Notes: generated from the sequence alone by a model not told the origin. 64,000 nt of DNA from Halopseudomonas xiamenensis (GCF_014219065.1 NZ_JACLGO010000002.1:124001-188000); one strand, 5' to 3'. Positions 13,100-23,168 are shown, numbered from the stretch's first letter. A program made the numbers and translations.

Positions 13100-13560
13100 G
13101 GCAAACCCACGAAAACATCAGGCATTCTAGCCTTTCCCCCCTCACTTATCCACACGCGGGCACAGCTTGTGCAGCCCCGTGTGACAAATTTCCGGCTGCC
13201 ATGTTTTCGCCCATCCGGCAACCGCTTTTTTACCCCAAACCCTTGCCGGATGGGCCTCATGAACCCTGTGGACAACCTCTGTAGCAGACTGTTGGCAAAC
13301 CGCGGCGCAAACCGGGGATAATTCCGGCTGTGGATATCCGCCCCGCTTATCCACAGCCGGAGCACAGCAACAGGCCCACCTCTCTCACAACTTGTCCACT
13401 GCCTTTGCTTGGGCTGAAATCTGCGGCCTGATGGACCTGGCCGGGGTTATCCACAGAAAACCGCTGCCTCATTAAGAACTACATAAGTAATCTTTTAAAA
13501 ATCTTTCTCTTTGTATTCTTGTTCTACGTCCGCTTGTCATTTCATTGCCAGCCGCTCGGA
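13100..13560. other. oriC: Chromosomal replication origin oriC between dnaA and rpmH
   Basis: Perfect DnaA boxes TTATCCACA are at 13146-13154, 13347-13355 and 13447-13455 on the + strand. Further matches are TGTGGACAA at 13267-13275 (inverted), TGTGGATAT at 13329-13337 (inverted, one mismatch) and TTGTCCACT at 13392-13400 (one mismatch). An AT-rich stretch at about 13470-13530, with an AATCTTTCTCTTTG segment, is the likely unwinding element and lies on the rpmH side of the boxes. The whole 636-base dnaA-rpmH gap (13030-13665) contains no gene I can support. This is the known Pseudomonas origin position. Confidence 0.93.
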
Positions 13561-13579
13561 CGTCGGGGAATAATTCAAA

Positions 13580-13608
13580 TTGACCTCGGGCGCCTTCTTC
13601 TCTAGAAT
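13580..13608 (+). promoter_or_regulatory. rpmH promoter
   Basis: The -35 TTGACC (13580-13585) and -10 TAGAAT (13603-13608) are separated by 17 bases, 57 bases before the rpmH ATG. This is a good sigma-70 match and is the likely start of the rpmH-rnpA-yidD-yidC transcript. Confidence 0.75.
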
Positions 13609-13665
13609 TCCCGATCCCTTGAAAGGGCTTAGCGGCTCTGTCGTGAATTACTCAGGTATCTGAAG

Positions 13666-13800
13666 ATGAAAAGAACTTTCCAACCCAGCGTTTTGAAGCG
13701 CAAGCGCAACCACGGTTTCCGTGCTCGTATGGCTACCAAGAACGGTCGCGCCGTTCTGGCTCGTCGTCGTGCCAAAGGCCGTCACAAGCTGTCAGCTTAA
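13666..13800 (+). CDS. rpmH: 50S ribosomal protein L34
   Basis: A 44-residue, very basic ribosomal protein beginning [18 protein letters not shown] and ending [12 protein letters not shown], which is the L34 pattern. It sits directly beside oriC and 14 bases before rnpA, the standard bacterial arrangement. Its short length hides it from length-filtered gene searches. It is expected to be highly expressed from the promoter at 13580-13608. Confidence 0.98.
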   Translation: MKRTFQPSVLKRKRNHGFRARMATKNGRAVLARRRAKGRHKLSA

Positions 13801-13814
13801 GACCGGATTTACAG

Positions 13815-14213
13815 GTGGATCTCGGATTCGCTCCTGAACACCGGCTATTGACGCCCGCACAGTTCAAGAACGTCTTCGATGGAGCTACCTGTAAGGCCTC
13901 AGGTCCCAATATCCTGTTACTGGCCCGGCACAACGGCCAGGCACATGCACGCTTGGGGCTGGTCATTGCCAAGAAAAATGTCCGGCATGCGGTCGATCGC
14001 AACAAGATCAAGCGCATTGCCCGCGAGTCGTTCAGACATCATCGTACTGAGCTGGACAACCTGGATATTGTCGTCTTGGCCCGCAAGGGCCTGGGCGAGC
14101 TTGACAATGCTGCGCTGCATGCCCTGTTCAAGGACATGTGGCGCCGGCTGAACAAGGCCGCTGACAAGTACAACCGCACTCGCAATTCCGGACCCCCGTC
14201 ATCCAATGCGTAG
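13815..14213 (+). CDS. rnpA: Ribonuclease P protein component
   Basis: Protein subunit of RNase P, 132 residues, which helps the catalytic RNA trim tRNA 5' leaders. The conserved basic motif [16 protein letters not shown] (around residues 61-76) is the RNA-contacting RNR helix, and [14 protein letters not shown] precedes it. The start is a GTG at 13815. The gene overlaps yidD by 8 bases. The C-terminal tail (about 115-132) is divergent and polar, as is common in this family. Confidence 0.93.
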   Translation: MDLGFAPEHRLLTPAQFKNVFDGATCKASGPNILLLARHNGQAHARLGLVIAKKNVRHAVDRNKIKRIARESFRHHRTELDNLDIVVLARKGLGELDNAALHALFKDMWRRLNKAADKYNRTRNSGPPSSNA

Positions 14214-14454
14214 CCTCGCACTCGGACTGATCAAGGTTTACCGTTACGCTATCAGCCCGCTGATGGCCAGTCATTGTCGTTTCTACCCATCCTGTTCCTG
14301 CTATGCCCAGGAAGCCATCGAACAACATGGTTTTCTCAAGGGCAGTCTGCTCAGCGTCCGGCGCCTGTCTCGCTGTCATCCCTGGAACCCGGGTGGCTAT
14401 GATCCTGTACCACTCCAGAACAACCGTTCTTCTCAGATGGCCAATAAACCATGA
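14206..14454 (+). CDS. yidD: Membrane protein insertion efficiency factor YidD
   Basis: Small 82-residue inner-membrane-associated protein with the family pattern [30 protein letters not shown] and [20 protein letters not shown]. The conserved cysteines are present. It assists YidC-dependent insertion. It overlaps rnpA upstream and yidC downstream by ATGA, so the RNase P protein, YidD and the insertase are translated as a coupled set. Confidence 0.94.
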   Translation: MRSLALGLIKVYRYAISPLMASHCRFYPSCSCYAQEAIEQHGFLKGSLLSVRRLSRCHPWNPGGYDPVPLQNNRSSQMANKP

Positions 14455-16136
14455 ACATGCAACGAAACATCCTCATAGCTGCCTTGCTCGTGATTACCTA
14501 TCTCATGGTGCTGCAGTGGAACAATGACTACGGTCAGGGTGCGCCGCTGCCGGCCAGCGAAACCGAGATGAACGCCGCCACCGGCGATCTGCCATCGCTG
14601 CCGACGGCAGATGGCGTGGATGGCGATGTACCCCAGGCGGTGGAGCCGGGTGGCAACGACATTCCGAGCACGCCGGTGCAGACCGCAGCCGCCTCCGGCG
14701 ACCTGATCCGTGTTGAAACCGATACCCTGCACCTGCTGATCAATCCGCTGGGTGGCGATATCGTTTCCCTGTCGCTGCCGGCCTATCCGATGCGCAAGGA
14801 CCGTCCGGACCTGCCGTTCCAGTTGCTGGAGCAGAGCAACAACCGTACCTATGTCGCACAAAGCGGACTGGCCGGTCGCAATGGTCCGGATGCGCGGGCC
14901 AATGGCCGTCCGCTGTACAGCGCCGAGCAGACCAGTTACCGCCTGGATGATGGCAGCGAGCAACTGATCGTTGACCTGCATTTCAGTGAAGACAGCGTCA
15001 ACTACATCAAGCGCTTCACCTTCACCCGCGGCGATTACCTGATCGATGTGGATTACCTGATCGACAACCAGAGCGACTCAGCCTGGACCGGCAGCCTGTT
15101 CGGCCAGATCAAGCGTGACCGCAGTGGCGACCCGTCCAGCTCCAGCGCCACCGGCATGGCCACCTTCCTCGGTGCGGCCTACTGGAGTGCCGACAATTCC
15201 TACGAGAAGCTCAAGTTCGGCAAGATGGATGACACCCGTCTGAAGCAGACCGTGGACGGTGGCTGGATCGCCTGGCTGCAGCACTATTTCGTCAGCGCCT
15301 GGGTACCCAACGCCGAGCAGCAGCATGTCTACCAGACCCGCAAGGATAGCCAGGGCAATTACATCGTCGGCTTCGTCAGCCCGGCAGTGAACGTATCCGC
15401 CGGTGAGCAGGCGACCATCAGTGCTGATTTCTACGCCGGACCCAAACTCCAGGATCGCCTCAAGGCCATCTCTCCCGGCCTGGAACTGACCGTCGACTAC
15501 GGCTTTCTGTGGTGGATCGCGCAACCGCTGTTCTGGGTACTCAGTCTGATCCACAGCGTGGTCGGCAACTGGGGCTGGAGCATCATCCTGCTGACCATCC
15601 TGATCAAGCTGGTGTTCTTCCCGCTGTCGGCCACCAGCTACCGTTCCATGGCCAACATGCGCCGGGTCGCACCCAAGCTGCAGGCGCTGCGCGAGCAGTA
15701 CGGCGATGACCGACAGAAGATGTCCCAGGGCATGATGGAGCTGTACAAGAAGGAAAAGATCAACCCGCTGGGTGGCTGCCTGCCGATCCTGGTACAGATG
15801 CCGGTGTTCATCGCCCTGTACTGGACCCTGATGGAAAGCGTCGAGATGCGCCAGGCCGAGTGGCTGGGCTGGATCACCGACCTGTCGCTGAAGGACCCCT
15901 ACTTCATCCTGCCGATCCTGATGGGCGTGAGCATGTACATCCAGCAGCAGCTCAACCCCACTCCGCCGGACCCGATGCAGGCCAAGGTGATGAAGATGCT
16001 GCCGATCATCTTCACCTTCTTCTTCCTGTGGTTCCCGGCCGGTCTGGTACTGTACTGGGTGGTCAACAACATCCTGTCGATCGCGCAACAGTGGTACATT
16101 ACCCGACAGATCGAAGGCGCCGCGGCGAAGGACTGA
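14451..16136 (+). CDS. yidC: Membrane protein insertase YidC
   Basis: Oxa1-family insertase of 561 residues. An N-terminal signal anchor (about 5-22) is followed by a large periplasmic beta-sandwich domain (about 60-340). Five further membrane segments lie in the last 200 residues, with [27 protein letters not shown] containing the hydrophilic-groove arginine and [21 protein letters not shown] typical of the family. It inserts proteins such as the ATP synthase c subunit, encoded 8 kb downstream. The acidic, low-complexity linker after the first membrane segment is usual for gammaproteobacteria. A clear terminator follows. Confidence 0.96.
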   Translation: MNMQRNILIAALLVITYLMVLQWNNDYGQGAPLPASETEMNAATGDLPSLPTADGVDGDVPQAVEPGGNDIPSTPVQTAAASGDLIRVETDTLHLLINPLGGDIVSLSLPAYPMRKDRPDLPFQLLEQSNNRTYVAQSGLAGRNGPDARANGRPLYSAEQTSYRLDDGSEQLIVDLHFSEDSVNYIKRFTFTRGDYLIDVDYLIDNQSDSAWTGSLFGQIKRDRSGDPSSSSATGMATFLGAAYWSADNSYEKLKFGKMDDTRLKQTVDGGWIAWLQHYFVSAWVPNAEQQHVYQTRKDSQGNYIVGFVSPAVNVSAGEQATISADFYAGPKLQDRLKAISPGLELTVDYGFLWWIAQPLFWVLSLIHSVVGNWGWSIILLTILIKLVFFPLSATSYRSMANMRRVAPKLQALREQYGDDRQKMSQGMMELYKKEKINPLGGCLPILVQMPVFIALYWTLMESVEMRQAEWLGWITDLSLKDPYFILPILMGVSMYIQQQLNPTPPDPMQAKVMKMLPIIFTFFFLWFPAGLVLYWVVNNILSIAQQWYITRQIEGAAAKD

Positions 16137-16157
16137 TCACCGCCGCCAGACCACACG

Positions 16158-16184
16158 CAAACGCCCCGATATCGGGGCGTTTTG
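16158..16184 (+). terminator. Rho-independent terminator after yidC
   Basis: The 11-base arms of a perfect hairpin (AACGCCCCGAT and ATCGGGGCGTT, 16160-16181) are followed by TTTTG. It closes the rpmH-yidC unit before mnmE. Confidence 0.88.
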
Positions 16185-16221
16185 CCATCTGCCTTTCGCT
16201 ACCTGATGCAGGAACCCGAGC

Positions 16222-17592
16222 ATGAGCCGCCAATACCACGCCGACACCATCGCCGCCATCGCCACCCCGCCGGGCCAGGGAGGCGTGGGTATCGTACGGG
16301 TTTCCGGCCCGGGCGCCCTGCAGGTGGCGCAGCAGGTCAGCCGCCTGACACCGACCCCACGTCACGCGCATTACGGCGCCTTCCACCGCGCCGACCAAGT
16401 GCTCGACCAGGGCCTGACCCTGTACTTCCCCGGCCCGCATTCCTTCACCGGCGAGGATGTGCTGGAACTGCACGGCCACGGCGGCCCGGTGGTCATGGAC
16501 ATGCTGCTCAAGACCTGCCTGGACAGCGGCGCACGCCTGGCGCGGCCCGGCGAGTTCAGCGAACGGGCGTTTCTCAACGACAAGCTGGACCTGGCCCAGG
16601 CCGAGGCCATCGCCGACCTGATCGAAGCCAGCTCCGAGCAGGCCGCACGCAATGCCGTGCAATCGCTGCAGGGGGCCTTTTCCCAGCGGGTGCAGGCGCT
16701 CACCGAAGCGCTGATCAGCCTACGCATCTATGTCGAGGCGGCGATCGACTTTCCCGAGGAAGAGATCGATTTTCTCGCTGATGGCCATGTACTCGAGCAG
16801 TTGCGGCAGGTGCAGGCACAACTGCGCCAGGTCCAGCGCGAAGCTGGCCAGGGCGCACTGCTGCGTGATGGCATGAACGTGGTCATCGCCGGCCGGCCGA
16901 ACGCCGGCAAGTCCAGCCTACTCAATGCCCTGGCCGGCAAGGACAGCGCCATCGTCACCGATATCGCCGGCACCACCCGGGATATCCTGCGCGAACATAT
17001 CCACATCGACGGCATGCCGCTGCATATCATCGACACCGCCGGCCTGCGCGATACCGATGATGTGGTGGAGAAGATCGGCGTACAACGGGCCATGGCGGCA
17101 ATCGCCGAAGCCGACCGCATCCTGCTGGTGGTCGATGCCAGCCAACCGGAAGCCCGCGACCCGGACAGCCTGTGGCCGGAATTCCTCGACCAGCACCCGG
17201 ACCCAGCGAAAATCACCCTGATCTACAACAAGGTGGATATCAGTGGTGAACCCGTGGCCATCCGTTCAGCCGCCGATGGCAGCGTCAGCCTGCACCTCTG
17301 CGCCCGCAGCGGCGACGGCATCGAGCTGCTGCGCGAACACCTGAAGACCTGCATGGGCTTCGAACAGACCGCCGAAAGCCTGTTCAGTGCCCGCCGCCGC
17401 CACCTGGAAGCCCTGCAACGCGCCGCCGACTTCCTGCAGCACGGCCACGACCAACTGACCCTGGCCGGCGCCGGCGAGCTACTCGCCGAGGATCTGCGCA
17501 TGGCGCAGCAGGCGCTGGGAGAAATTACCGGGGAGTTCAGCGCCGATGATCTGCTGGGGCGGATCTTTTCGAGTTTCTGCATCGGGAAGTGA
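16222..17592 (+). CDS. mnmE: tRNA uridine-5-carboxymethylaminomethyl(34) synthesis GTPase MnmE
   Basis: GTPase of 456 residues that works with MnmG to modify the wobble uridine of tRNAs. The N-terminal tetrahydrofolate-binding domain opens [22 protein letters not shown]. The G domain has G1 [10 protein letters not shown]2 DIAGTTRD, G3 DTAGL and G4 NKVD. The C terminus ends FCIGK with the catalytic cysteine. It stands alone between the yidC terminator and a convergent grxB; its partner mnmG is 1.2 kb further on. Confidence 0.96.
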   Translation: MSRQYHADTIAAIATPPGQGGVGIVRVSGPGALQVAQQVSRLTPTPRHAHYGAFHRADQVLDQGLTLYFPGPHSFTGEDVLELHGHGGPVVMDMLLKTCLDSGARLARPGEFSERAFLNDKLDLAQAEAIADLIEASSEQAARNAVQSLQGAFSQRVQALTEALISLRIYVEAAIDFPEEEIDFLADGHVLEQLRQVQAQLRQVQREAGQGALLRDGMNVVIAGRPNAGKSSLLNALAGKDSAIVTDIAGTTRDILREHIHIDGMPLHIIDTAGLRDTDDVVEKIGVQRAMAAIAEADRILLVVDASQPEARDPDSLWPEFLDQHPDPAKITLIYNKVDISGEPVAIRSAADGSVSLHLCARSGDGIELLREHLKTCMGFEQTAESLFSARRRHLEALQRAADFLQHGHDQLTLAGAGELLAEDLRMAQQALGEITGEFSADDLLGRIFSSFCIGK

Positions 17593-17596
17593 AGAA

Positions 17597-17613
17597 AGGC
17601 GGGGGCCCCGCCT
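17597..17613. terminator. GC-rich hairpin between convergent mnmE and grxB
   Basis: AGGCGGGG/CCCCGCCT arms with almost no loop lie in the 33-base gap between two convergent genes. There is no T-run, so termination is only possible, not shown. Confidence 0.35.
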
Positions 17614-17625
17614 GGCACAAGTACC

Positions 17626-18261
17626 TTACACCGCCTGATCGAAATGCAGGGGCACGCCGGTGTCCCGCTCCATCCGCTGCATATAGTCCTTCACTGCCGT
17701 CGGCAAACTGACCGCCTTGACGATGCTCAGCATGCGCAGGGACGGATAGAGCACGAAGTCATCCTCATCGACGTGTTCGCGGCCGGCCAACAGCTTGTCC
17801 AGTTCCGCCAGTTGCTGCCCGACGTTGGCCGCCAACTGCGGGGTGTTGGCGATCAACTGCTCGAAATCACCGAAGTTTCTGGTCTGGCGCACGCGGAAGG
17901 CTTTGCGGGCTTCGACGGTGGCGAACTCACCCAGATCGGCAGCGGCCAGGCGTGGGATGGCCAGTTGCAGAATCGGCCTCCAGGCCGCGTCGTGCCAGGC
18001 CTTGATTGCACTGTCGGGCACTGGAGTGACCAGCGGCTGGCCGTAGCGGGCGTCGAGGTAATGCACTATATCCATGCTCTCGGCCATGTGGCTGCCATCT
18101 TCCTTTTCCAGGATGGGCGCGGTCTTCTTGCCGACCAGACGGGTGGGGGTATTGACATCGTTTTCCAGCAGCGTGTGCAGCTCCAGCGGCAGTTGTTTGA
18201 GGCCGAAGATCATGCGCGCCTTGCAGCAGAAGGGGCAGTGGTCGTAGACATACAGCTTCAT
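17626..18261 (-). CDS. grxB: Glutaredoxin 2 (GrxB type)
   Basis: A 211-residue glutaredoxin with a GST-like C-terminal helical domain. Its N terminus MKLYVYDHCPFC closely follows E. coli Grx2. The active site is CPFC (C9 and C12) in place of the usual CPYC, with an extra cysteine at 13. TAPILEKEDG supplies the glutathione-binding cis-proline loop, and ESMDIVHYLD is typical. It reduces mixed disulfides with glutathione in the cytoplasm. AGGAG lies just before the ATG. In P. aeruginosa a different gene occupies the place between mnmE and mnmG, so this is a lineage difference. Confidence 0.9.
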   Translation of the reverse strand: MKLYVYDHCPFCCKARMIFGLKQLPLELHTLLENDVNTPTRLVGKKTAPILEKEDGSHMAESMDIVHYLDARYGQPLVTPVPDSAIKAWHDAAWRPILQLAIPRLAAADLGEFATVEARKAFRVRQTRNFGDFEQLIANTPQLAANVGQQLAELDKLLAGREHVDEDDFVLYPSLRMLSIVKAVSLPTAVKDYMQRMERDTGVPLHFDQAV

Positions 18262-18390
18262 GAGGTTCTCCTGAAAAGTAATTGATGGTTAATGCTAGCC
18301 TATTAATTTCATACTTTTAGTTGAAACTGTTCAGGGGAAATGAGCCGTAGTTGTCCCTGCCAACGAACCGCAATCACCCACCGCAAGCCC

Positions 18391-18660
18391 TGTGGACAAC
18401 CCCACCTCAACCCTGCCCATAACTGCGGGTCGAAAGCTGGGGAAAACTCGCCTGTGGACAACCAGGTCAGTTATGCACAGCATGCACCCCCATGTTCACA
18501 CCTGCTATGCGCAGCTCGGCCACAGGCTTATGCTTTCGGCAAGATATTGGTTTTGATGGGATTTTTTGGGTTATCAACAGATTGGAGACTCCCCATATAC
18601 AACATCATTAACTATCTTTTTAAATATCTACTCTGTTTATTCTGTTTAACCCGCACCGAT
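18391..18660. other. Second DnaA-box cluster with AT-rich stretch upstream of mnmG (origin-like)
   Basis: The 515-base gap between grxB and mnmG has no supportable gene. It contains TGTGGACAA at 18391-18399 and 18453-18461, TTATGCACA at 18471-18479 (fits TTATNCACA) and TTATCAACA at 18571-18579 (one mismatch). A strongly AT-rich segment at about 18541-18655 follows, on the mnmG side. The order mnmG, AT-rich DNA, DnaA boxes is that of the E. coli oriC next to gidA (mnmG). The sequence supports DnaA binding; whether it fires as an origin is unknown. Confidence 0.6.
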
Positions 18661-18702
18661 TTTCTCCCTGGCTTGGGCTGTTCAAAAAATGTTCAGCCAG
18701 TG

Positions 18703-18731
18703 CTGCAATTTTTCTGCTCTGCGCCTATAAT
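18703..18731 (+). promoter_or_regulatory. mnmG promoter
   Basis: A perfect -10 TATAAT lies at 18726-18731, 45 bases before the mnmG start. The -35 CTGCAA at 18703-18708 (17-base spacing) is weak. The nearby DnaA boxes could couple this promoter to replication, as proposed for gidA transcription in E. coli. Confidence 0.55.
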
Positions 18732-18776
18732 CAGCCCCTTTTCCCGACGTCCGGCTCAACCCGGGCAACGAGGTGT

Positions 18777-20678
18777 ATGGTGGATTTTCCGGATCGTTTT
18801 GACGTGATCGTGGTGGGTGGCGGCCATGCCGGTACCGAGGCTGCGCTGGCTGCTGCGCGCATGGGGGTAAAGACCTTGTTGCTCAGCCATAACGTCGAAA
18901 CCCTGGGCCAAATGAGCTGCAACCCGGCGATCGGCGGCATTGGCAAGAGTCACCTGGTCAAGGAAATCGATGCCCTCGGCGGGGCCATGGCCAAGGCCAC
19001 CGACAAGGCCGGCATCCAGTTCCGTGTGCTCAACAGCCGCAAGGGCCCGGCGGTGCGTGCCACCCGTGCCCAGGCCGACCGGGTGTTGTACAAGGCTGCC
19101 ATCCGCCACACCCTGGAGAACCAGCCGAACCTGTGGATATTCCAACAGGCCTGTGACGATCTGATCGTCGAGCAGGACCAGGTGCGTGGCGTGGTCACCC
19201 AGATGGGCCTGCGTTTTCTCGCTGACAACGTGGTGTTGACCGCCGGTACCTTCCTCGGTGGGGTGATCCACATCGGCCTGGACAATTACTCCGGCGGGCG
19301 CGCCGGTGATCCGCCGGCCATCGCCCTGGCCCGGCGCCTGCGCGAGCTGCCGCTGCGGGTCGACCGACTGAAGACCGGTACCCCGCCGCGTATCGACGGG
19401 CGCAGCGTGGACTTCTCGAAGATGACTGCCCAGCCGGGCGATACGCCGATCCCGGTGATGTCCTTCACCGGCAGCGCCGACGAGCATCCCGAGCAGGTCA
19501 ACTGCTGGATCACCCATACCAACGAGCGCACCCACGAGATCATCCGCAACAACCTGGATCGCTCGCCGATGTATACCGGGGTGATCGAGGGCGTTGGTCC
19601 ACGCTACTGCCCGTCGATCGAGGACAAGATCCATCGCTTCGCCGACAAGGACCAGCACCAGGTGTTCATCGAGCCGGAGGGCCTGACCACCCATGAGCTG
19701 TATCCCAACGGCATCTCCACCTCGCTGCCGTTCGATGTGCAGCTGCAGATCGTGCGCTCGATCCGCGGCATGGAGAACGCGCACATCCTGCGTCCGGGCT
19801 ATGCCATCGAGTACGACTATTTCAACCCGCAGGATCTGAAGTATTCGCTGGAAACCAAGGTGATCGGCGGCCTGTTCTTCGCCGGCCAGATCAACGGCAC
19901 CACCGGTTACGAGGAGGCCGGCGCCCAGGGGTTGCTCGCCGGTCTGAACGCTGCCCGCCGCGCCCAGGGGCTGGACAGCTGGTGCCCGCGTCGCGACGAG
20001 GCCTATATCGGCGTGCTGGTGGATGACCTGATCACCATGGGTACCCGCGAGCCGTACCGCATGTTCACCTCCCGTGCCGAATACCGTCTGGTGCTGCGCG
20101 AAGACAATGCCGATCTGCGCCTGACCGAAACCGGTCGTGAGCTGGGCCTGGTGGATGATGCCCGCTGGGCGGTGTTCAGCGCCAAGCGCGAGGCCATCGA
20201 GGCGGAACAGCAACGACTGCGCAGCACCTGGGTGCAGCCCGGCAGCGAGACGGGCAAGGCCTTTGCCGAGCATTTCGCTACCCCGCTGACCCGCGAATAC
20301 AACCTGCTGGATCTGCTGCGCCGTCCCGAGGTCGACTACCAGACGCTGAGCCGCCTGACCGGCGCCGCAGATATTCCCGCCGATGCCGCCGAGCAGGTGG
20401 AAATCCATACCAAGTACGCCGGCTATATCGAGCGGCAGCAGGATGAGATCGACAAGCTGCGTCAGCATGAGCAGACATTGCTACCGCAGGACCTGGACTA
20501 TGCCACGCTCAATGGCCTGTCCAAGGAGATCAGCCAGAAGCTGGCCAGCATCCGCCCGCAGACCCTGGGCCAGGCATCGCGTATTCCCGGTGTCACCCCG
20601 GCGGCGATCAGCCTGTTGCTGATCCACTTGAAGAAGCGCAATGCGCTGACCGACGGCACATTGTCCCAGGAGGCATGA
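18777..20678 (+). CDS. mnmG: tRNA uridine-5-carboxymethylaminomethyl(34) synthesis enzyme MnmG
   Basis: FAD-dependent partner of MnmE (also called GidA), 633 residues. The dinucleotide-binding motif [17 protein letters not shown] is at the N terminus. FAD-fold blocks include [32 protein letters not shown] and [14 protein letters not shown], and the C-terminal helical domain ends [18 protein letters not shown]. The ATG at 18777 is adjacent to a GTG at 18780, which would give the MDFP start seen in P. aeruginosa and sits better from GAGGT (18770-18774); the two differ by one residue. It overlaps rsmG by ATGA. Confidence 0.96.
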   Translation: MVDFPDRFDVIVVGGGHAGTEAALAAARMGVKTLLLSHNVETLGQMSCNPAIGGIGKSHLVKEIDALGGAMAKATDKAGIQFRVLNSRKGPAVRATRAQADRVLYKAAIRHTLENQPNLWIFQQACDDLIVEQDQVRGVVTQMGLRFLADNVVLTAGTFLGGVIHIGLDNYSGGRAGDPPAIALARRLRELPLRVDRLKTGTPPRIDGRSVDFSKMTAQPGDTPIPVMSFTGSADEHPEQVNCWITHTNERTHEIIRNNLDRSPMYTGVIEGVGPRYCPSIEDKIHRFADKDQHQVFIEPEGLTTHELYPNGISTSLPFDVQLQIVRSIRGMENAHILRPGYAIEYDYFNPQDLKYSLETKVIGGLFFAGQINGTTGYEEAGAQGLLAGLNAARRAQGLDSWCPRRDEAYIGVLVDDLITMGTREPYRMFTSRAEYRLVLREDNADLRLTETGRELGLVDDARWAVFSAKREAIEAEQQRLRSTWVQPGSETGKAFAEHFATPLTREYNLLDLLRRPEVDYQTLSRLTGAADIPADAAEQVEIHTKYAGYIERQQDEIDKLRQHEQTLLPQDLDYATLNGLSKEISQKLASIRPQTLGQASRIPGVTPAAISLLLIHLKKRNALTDGTLSQEA

Positions 20679-21313
20679 CAGGCATGGTTGATCACGCCGG
20701 GCAACTGGCCCGTGGTGCGCAGCAGATGGGGATCGCTCTGGGCGACGACCAGGCCGGCCAACTGCTGGCCTACATGGCTCTGCTGAACAAATGGAACAAG
20801 GCCTACAACCTGACCGCGGTGCGTGACCCGGACGAGATGGTCAGTCGGCATCTGCTCGACAGCCTGAGCATCCTGCCCTTCGTCAGCGCCGGGCGGTGGC
20901 TGGATGTGGGCAGCGGAGGCGGCATGCCGGGTATCATCCTGGCGATCATGCTGCCCGGCAGCCAATTCACCCTGCTCGACAGCAACGGCAAGAAGACCCG
21001 CTTCCTGACCCAGGTCAAACTCGAGCTGGGGCTGGACAACCTGCAGGTGGTCAACAGCCGGGTCGAGGCGTTTACCCCGCAACAGGCATTTGACGGTATA
21101 GTGTCCCGGGCATTCAGTTCACTGGCCGACTTCACCGGGCTGACCCGCCATCTGAGCACGCCCGATACCCGCTGGCTGGCGATGAAGGGACTGTACCCGG
21201 ATGCCGAGCTGCAGGCACTGGCCGATGATTTCACCGTGACGGCCAGCGAGGAACTGGCGGTGCCCGGTTGCCAGGCCAGCCGGCATCTGTTGATACTGCG
21301 ACGTACGGCATAA
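20675..21313 (+). CDS. rsmG: 16S rRNA (guanine(527)-N7)-methyltransferase RsmG
   Basis: SAM-dependent methyltransferase of 212 residues (GidB) that methylates G527 of 16S rRNA; loss of this methyl group is a known route to low-level streptomycin resistance. The family motifs are [25 protein letters not shown] and the SAM loop [12 protein letters not shown]. Its ATG overlaps the mnmG stop (ATGA); a second ATG three codons in is possible. It lies 17 bases before parA in the conserved mnmG-rsmG-parA-parB order. Confidence 0.95.
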   Translation: MTGMVDHAGQLARGAQQMGIALGDDQAGQLLAYMALLNKWNKAYNLTAVRDPDEMVSRHLLDSLSILPFVSAGRWLDVGSGGGMPGIILAIMLPGSQFTLLDSNGKKTRFLTQVKLELGLDNLQVVNSRVEAFTPQQAFDGIVSRAFSSLADFTGLTRHLSTPDTRWLAMKGLYPDAELQALADDFTVTASEELAVPGCQASRHLLILRRTA

Positions 21314-21330
21314 CCCTAGAGGAGATCCCA

Positions 21331-22128
21331 GTGGGCAAGGTACTGGCAATTGCCAACCAGAAAGGCGGCGTCGGCAAGACCACCACCACGGTGAATCTGG
21401 CCGCCTCGCTGGCAGCGACCAAGCGCAAGGTGCTGTTGATCGACCTCGACCCGCAGGGCAATGCGACCATGGGCAGTGGCGTCGACAAGGCGCAGCTGGA
21501 TTTTTCCGTATATGAACTGCTCACCGACCGCTGCGGTTTCGACCAGGCGCTGCGGCGTTCCGAGGAAGGCGGTTACGACCTGCTGCCGGCCAACGCCGAC
21601 CTGACCGCTGCCGAAGTCGAGTTGCTGGAACTGAAAATGAAGGAAAGCCGGCTGCGTTATGCGCTGGCCAATGTGCGCGACAAGTACGACTTCATTCTCA
21701 TCGACTGCCCGCCGTCGCTGAACATGCTGACGGTCAATGCGCTGGTCGCCGCCGATGGCGTGATCATCCCCATGCAGTGCGAATACTACGCCCTGGAAGG
21801 TTTGTCGGCTTTAGTCAACACCATCCAGCGCATCGGCTCGGTACTCAATCCCGCGCTGCAGATCGAAGGTCTGCTGCGCACCATGTACGATCCGCGCAAC
21901 AGCCTGACCCGCGAGGTATCCGAGCAGTTGAGCAGCCATTTCGGCGACCGACTGTACCAGACGGTGATCCCGCGCAACGTGCGCCTGGCCGAAGCGCCGA
22001 GCTACGGCATGCCGGTACTGGCCTACGACAGGCAGTCGCGTGGTGCCGTCGCCTATCTGGCGCTGGCCGGGGAACTGGTCAGGCGTACGCGCAAGGCAGC
22101 CAGGCAGGCTGCAGACGTAAACGATTAA
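21331..22128 (+). CDS. parA: Chromosome-partitioning ATPase ParA (Soj)
   Basis: Deviant Walker-A ATPase of 265 residues that binds DNA as an ATP dimer and moves the ParB-parS complex. The start is the GTG at 21331, with GAGGAG seven to eight bases upstream. That places KGGVGKTTT near residues 11-19, as in other ParA proteins, whereas the longer frame back to 21268 adds an unrelated tail. Walker A' (LLIDLDPQGNAT), Walker B (FILIDCPPSL) and a C-terminal LAEAPSYGMPVLAYD block are all present. It is co-transcribed with parB, 22 bases on. Confidence 0.95.
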   Translation: MGKVLAIANQKGGVGKTTTTVNLAASLAATKRKVLLIDLDPQGNATMGSGVDKAQLDFSVYELLTDRCGFDQALRRSEEGGYDLLPANADLTAAEVELLELKMKESRLRYALANVRDKYDFILIDCPPSLNMLTVNALVAADGVIIPMQCEYYALEGLSALVNTIQRIGSVLNPALQIEGLLRTMYDPRNSLTREVSEQLSSHFGDRLYQTVIPRNVRLAEAPSYGMPVLAYDRQSRGAVAYLALAGELVRRTRKAARQAADVND

Positions 22129-22150
22129 CCGGAAGAAGGACAGGACAGGC

Positions 22151-23011
22151 ATGGCGGTCAAGAAACGCGGCTTGGGACGGGGATTGGACGCACTGCTGGG
22201 GCAGGCCAATACCAACGAGAAGAGCGAAGGCAGTCAGGATCAGCAATTGCGTGATCTGCCGGTCGATCTGATCCAGCGCGGCAAGTATCAGCCGCGCCGT
22301 GACATGGACCCCCAGGCGCTGGAAGAACTGGCCGACTCGATCAAGGCCCAGGGCGTGATGCAACCGATCGTGGTGCGGCCGATCGAGGGTGACCGCTACG
22401 AGATCATCGCCGGTGAACGGCGCTGGCGGGCCACCCAGCAGGCCGGCCTGGACAGCATTCCGGCAGTGATCCGCGAGGTGCCGGACGAAGCCGCCATTGC
22501 CATGGCGCTGATCGAGAACATCCAGCGCGAAGACCTCAACCCGATCGAGGAAGCCATCGCTCTGCAGCGCCTGCAACAGGAATTCGAGCTGACCCAGCAG
22601 CAGGTCGCCGATGCGGTGGGTAAGTCCCGGGTGACCATCACCAACCTGTTGCGCCTGATGTCCCTGCCCGATGACGTGAAACTGCTGCTCGAACGCGGTG
22701 ATATCGAAATGGGCCATGCCCGCGCCCTGCTCGGCCTGCCCGCCGAGCAGCAGACCGAAGCCGCCCGCCAGGTGGTGGCGCGCGGCCTGACCGTGCGCCA
22801 GACCGAGGCACTGGTCCGGCAATGGCTGAATCCGCGCCGCGATGCCGGCAGCGTCCGGGCCAATCCGGACATAGAACGCCTGCAGCAGGATCTGGCCGAG
22901 CGCATCGGCGCCGAGGTGAAGATCCAGCATGGTGCCAAGGGCAAGGGCCGGCTGGTCATCAACTACAATTCGCTGGATGAACTGGACGGCGTGCTCATGC
23001 ACATTAAGTAA
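22151..23011 (+). CDS. parB: Chromosome-partitioning protein ParB (CTPase, parS-binding)
   Basis: A 286-residue ParB that loads at parS as a CTP-dependent DNA clamp. After a basic N-terminal tail (KKRGLGRGLDALLG, the ParA-activating region) come box I around QYQPRR, the CTP-binding GERRWRA near residue 90 and ENIQREDLNPIEEA. The helix-turn-helix VADAVGKSRVTITNLLRL follows near 157-175. The C-terminal dimer domain ends LDELDGVLMHIK. Three parS sites for it are present in the window, at 9.3, 9.95 and 35.9 kb. Confidence 0.95.
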   Translation: MAVKKRGLGRGLDALLGQANTNEKSEGSQDQQLRDLPVDLIQRGKYQPRRDMDPQALEELADSIKAQGVMQPIVVRPIEGDRYEIIAGERRWRATQQAGLDSIPAVIREVPDEAAIAMALIENIQREDLNPIEEAIALQRLQQEFELTQQQVADAVGKSRVTITNLLRLMSLPDDVKLLLERGDIEMGHARALLGLPAEQQTEAARQVVARGLTVRQTEALVRQWLNPRRDAGSVRANPDIERLQQDLAERIGAEVKIQHGAKGKGRLVINYNSLDELDGVLMHIK

Positions 23012-23054
23012 CAACTGCGACATTGCGGCGCACCACGGAAATCAACCGCTGTAG

Positions 23055-23083
23055 TTGAATCGACTACATAATCCACCTATACT
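23055..23083 (+). promoter_or_regulatory. atp operon promoter
   Basis: TTGAAT (23055-23060) and TATACT (23078-23083) are separated by exactly 17 bases, 85 bases upstream of atpI, in the only sizeable gap between parB and the ATP synthase genes. Good sigma-70 match. Confidence 0.72.
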
Positions 23084-23168
23084 CCTCGCGCTATTTTGAC
23101 TGGGCAAAATGCACCAGTGTGTTGCAGAAAACGCGGTTGAAGTCGACGGGAATGCCATGAGGGTCTGA

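Noticed and set aside
13045-13365. Open frames of 70-106 codons within oriC
   Set aside because: Overlap the DnaA boxes, lack start signals and resemble no protein.
18262-18776. Short open frames in the grxB-mnmG gap (for example 18340-18807)
   Set aside because: No ribosome site, low-complexity translation, and the stretch is explained by DnaA boxes and AT-rich DNA.
18756-20468. Open frame of about 570 codons antisense to mnmG
   Set aside because: Shadow of mnmG with no family features.
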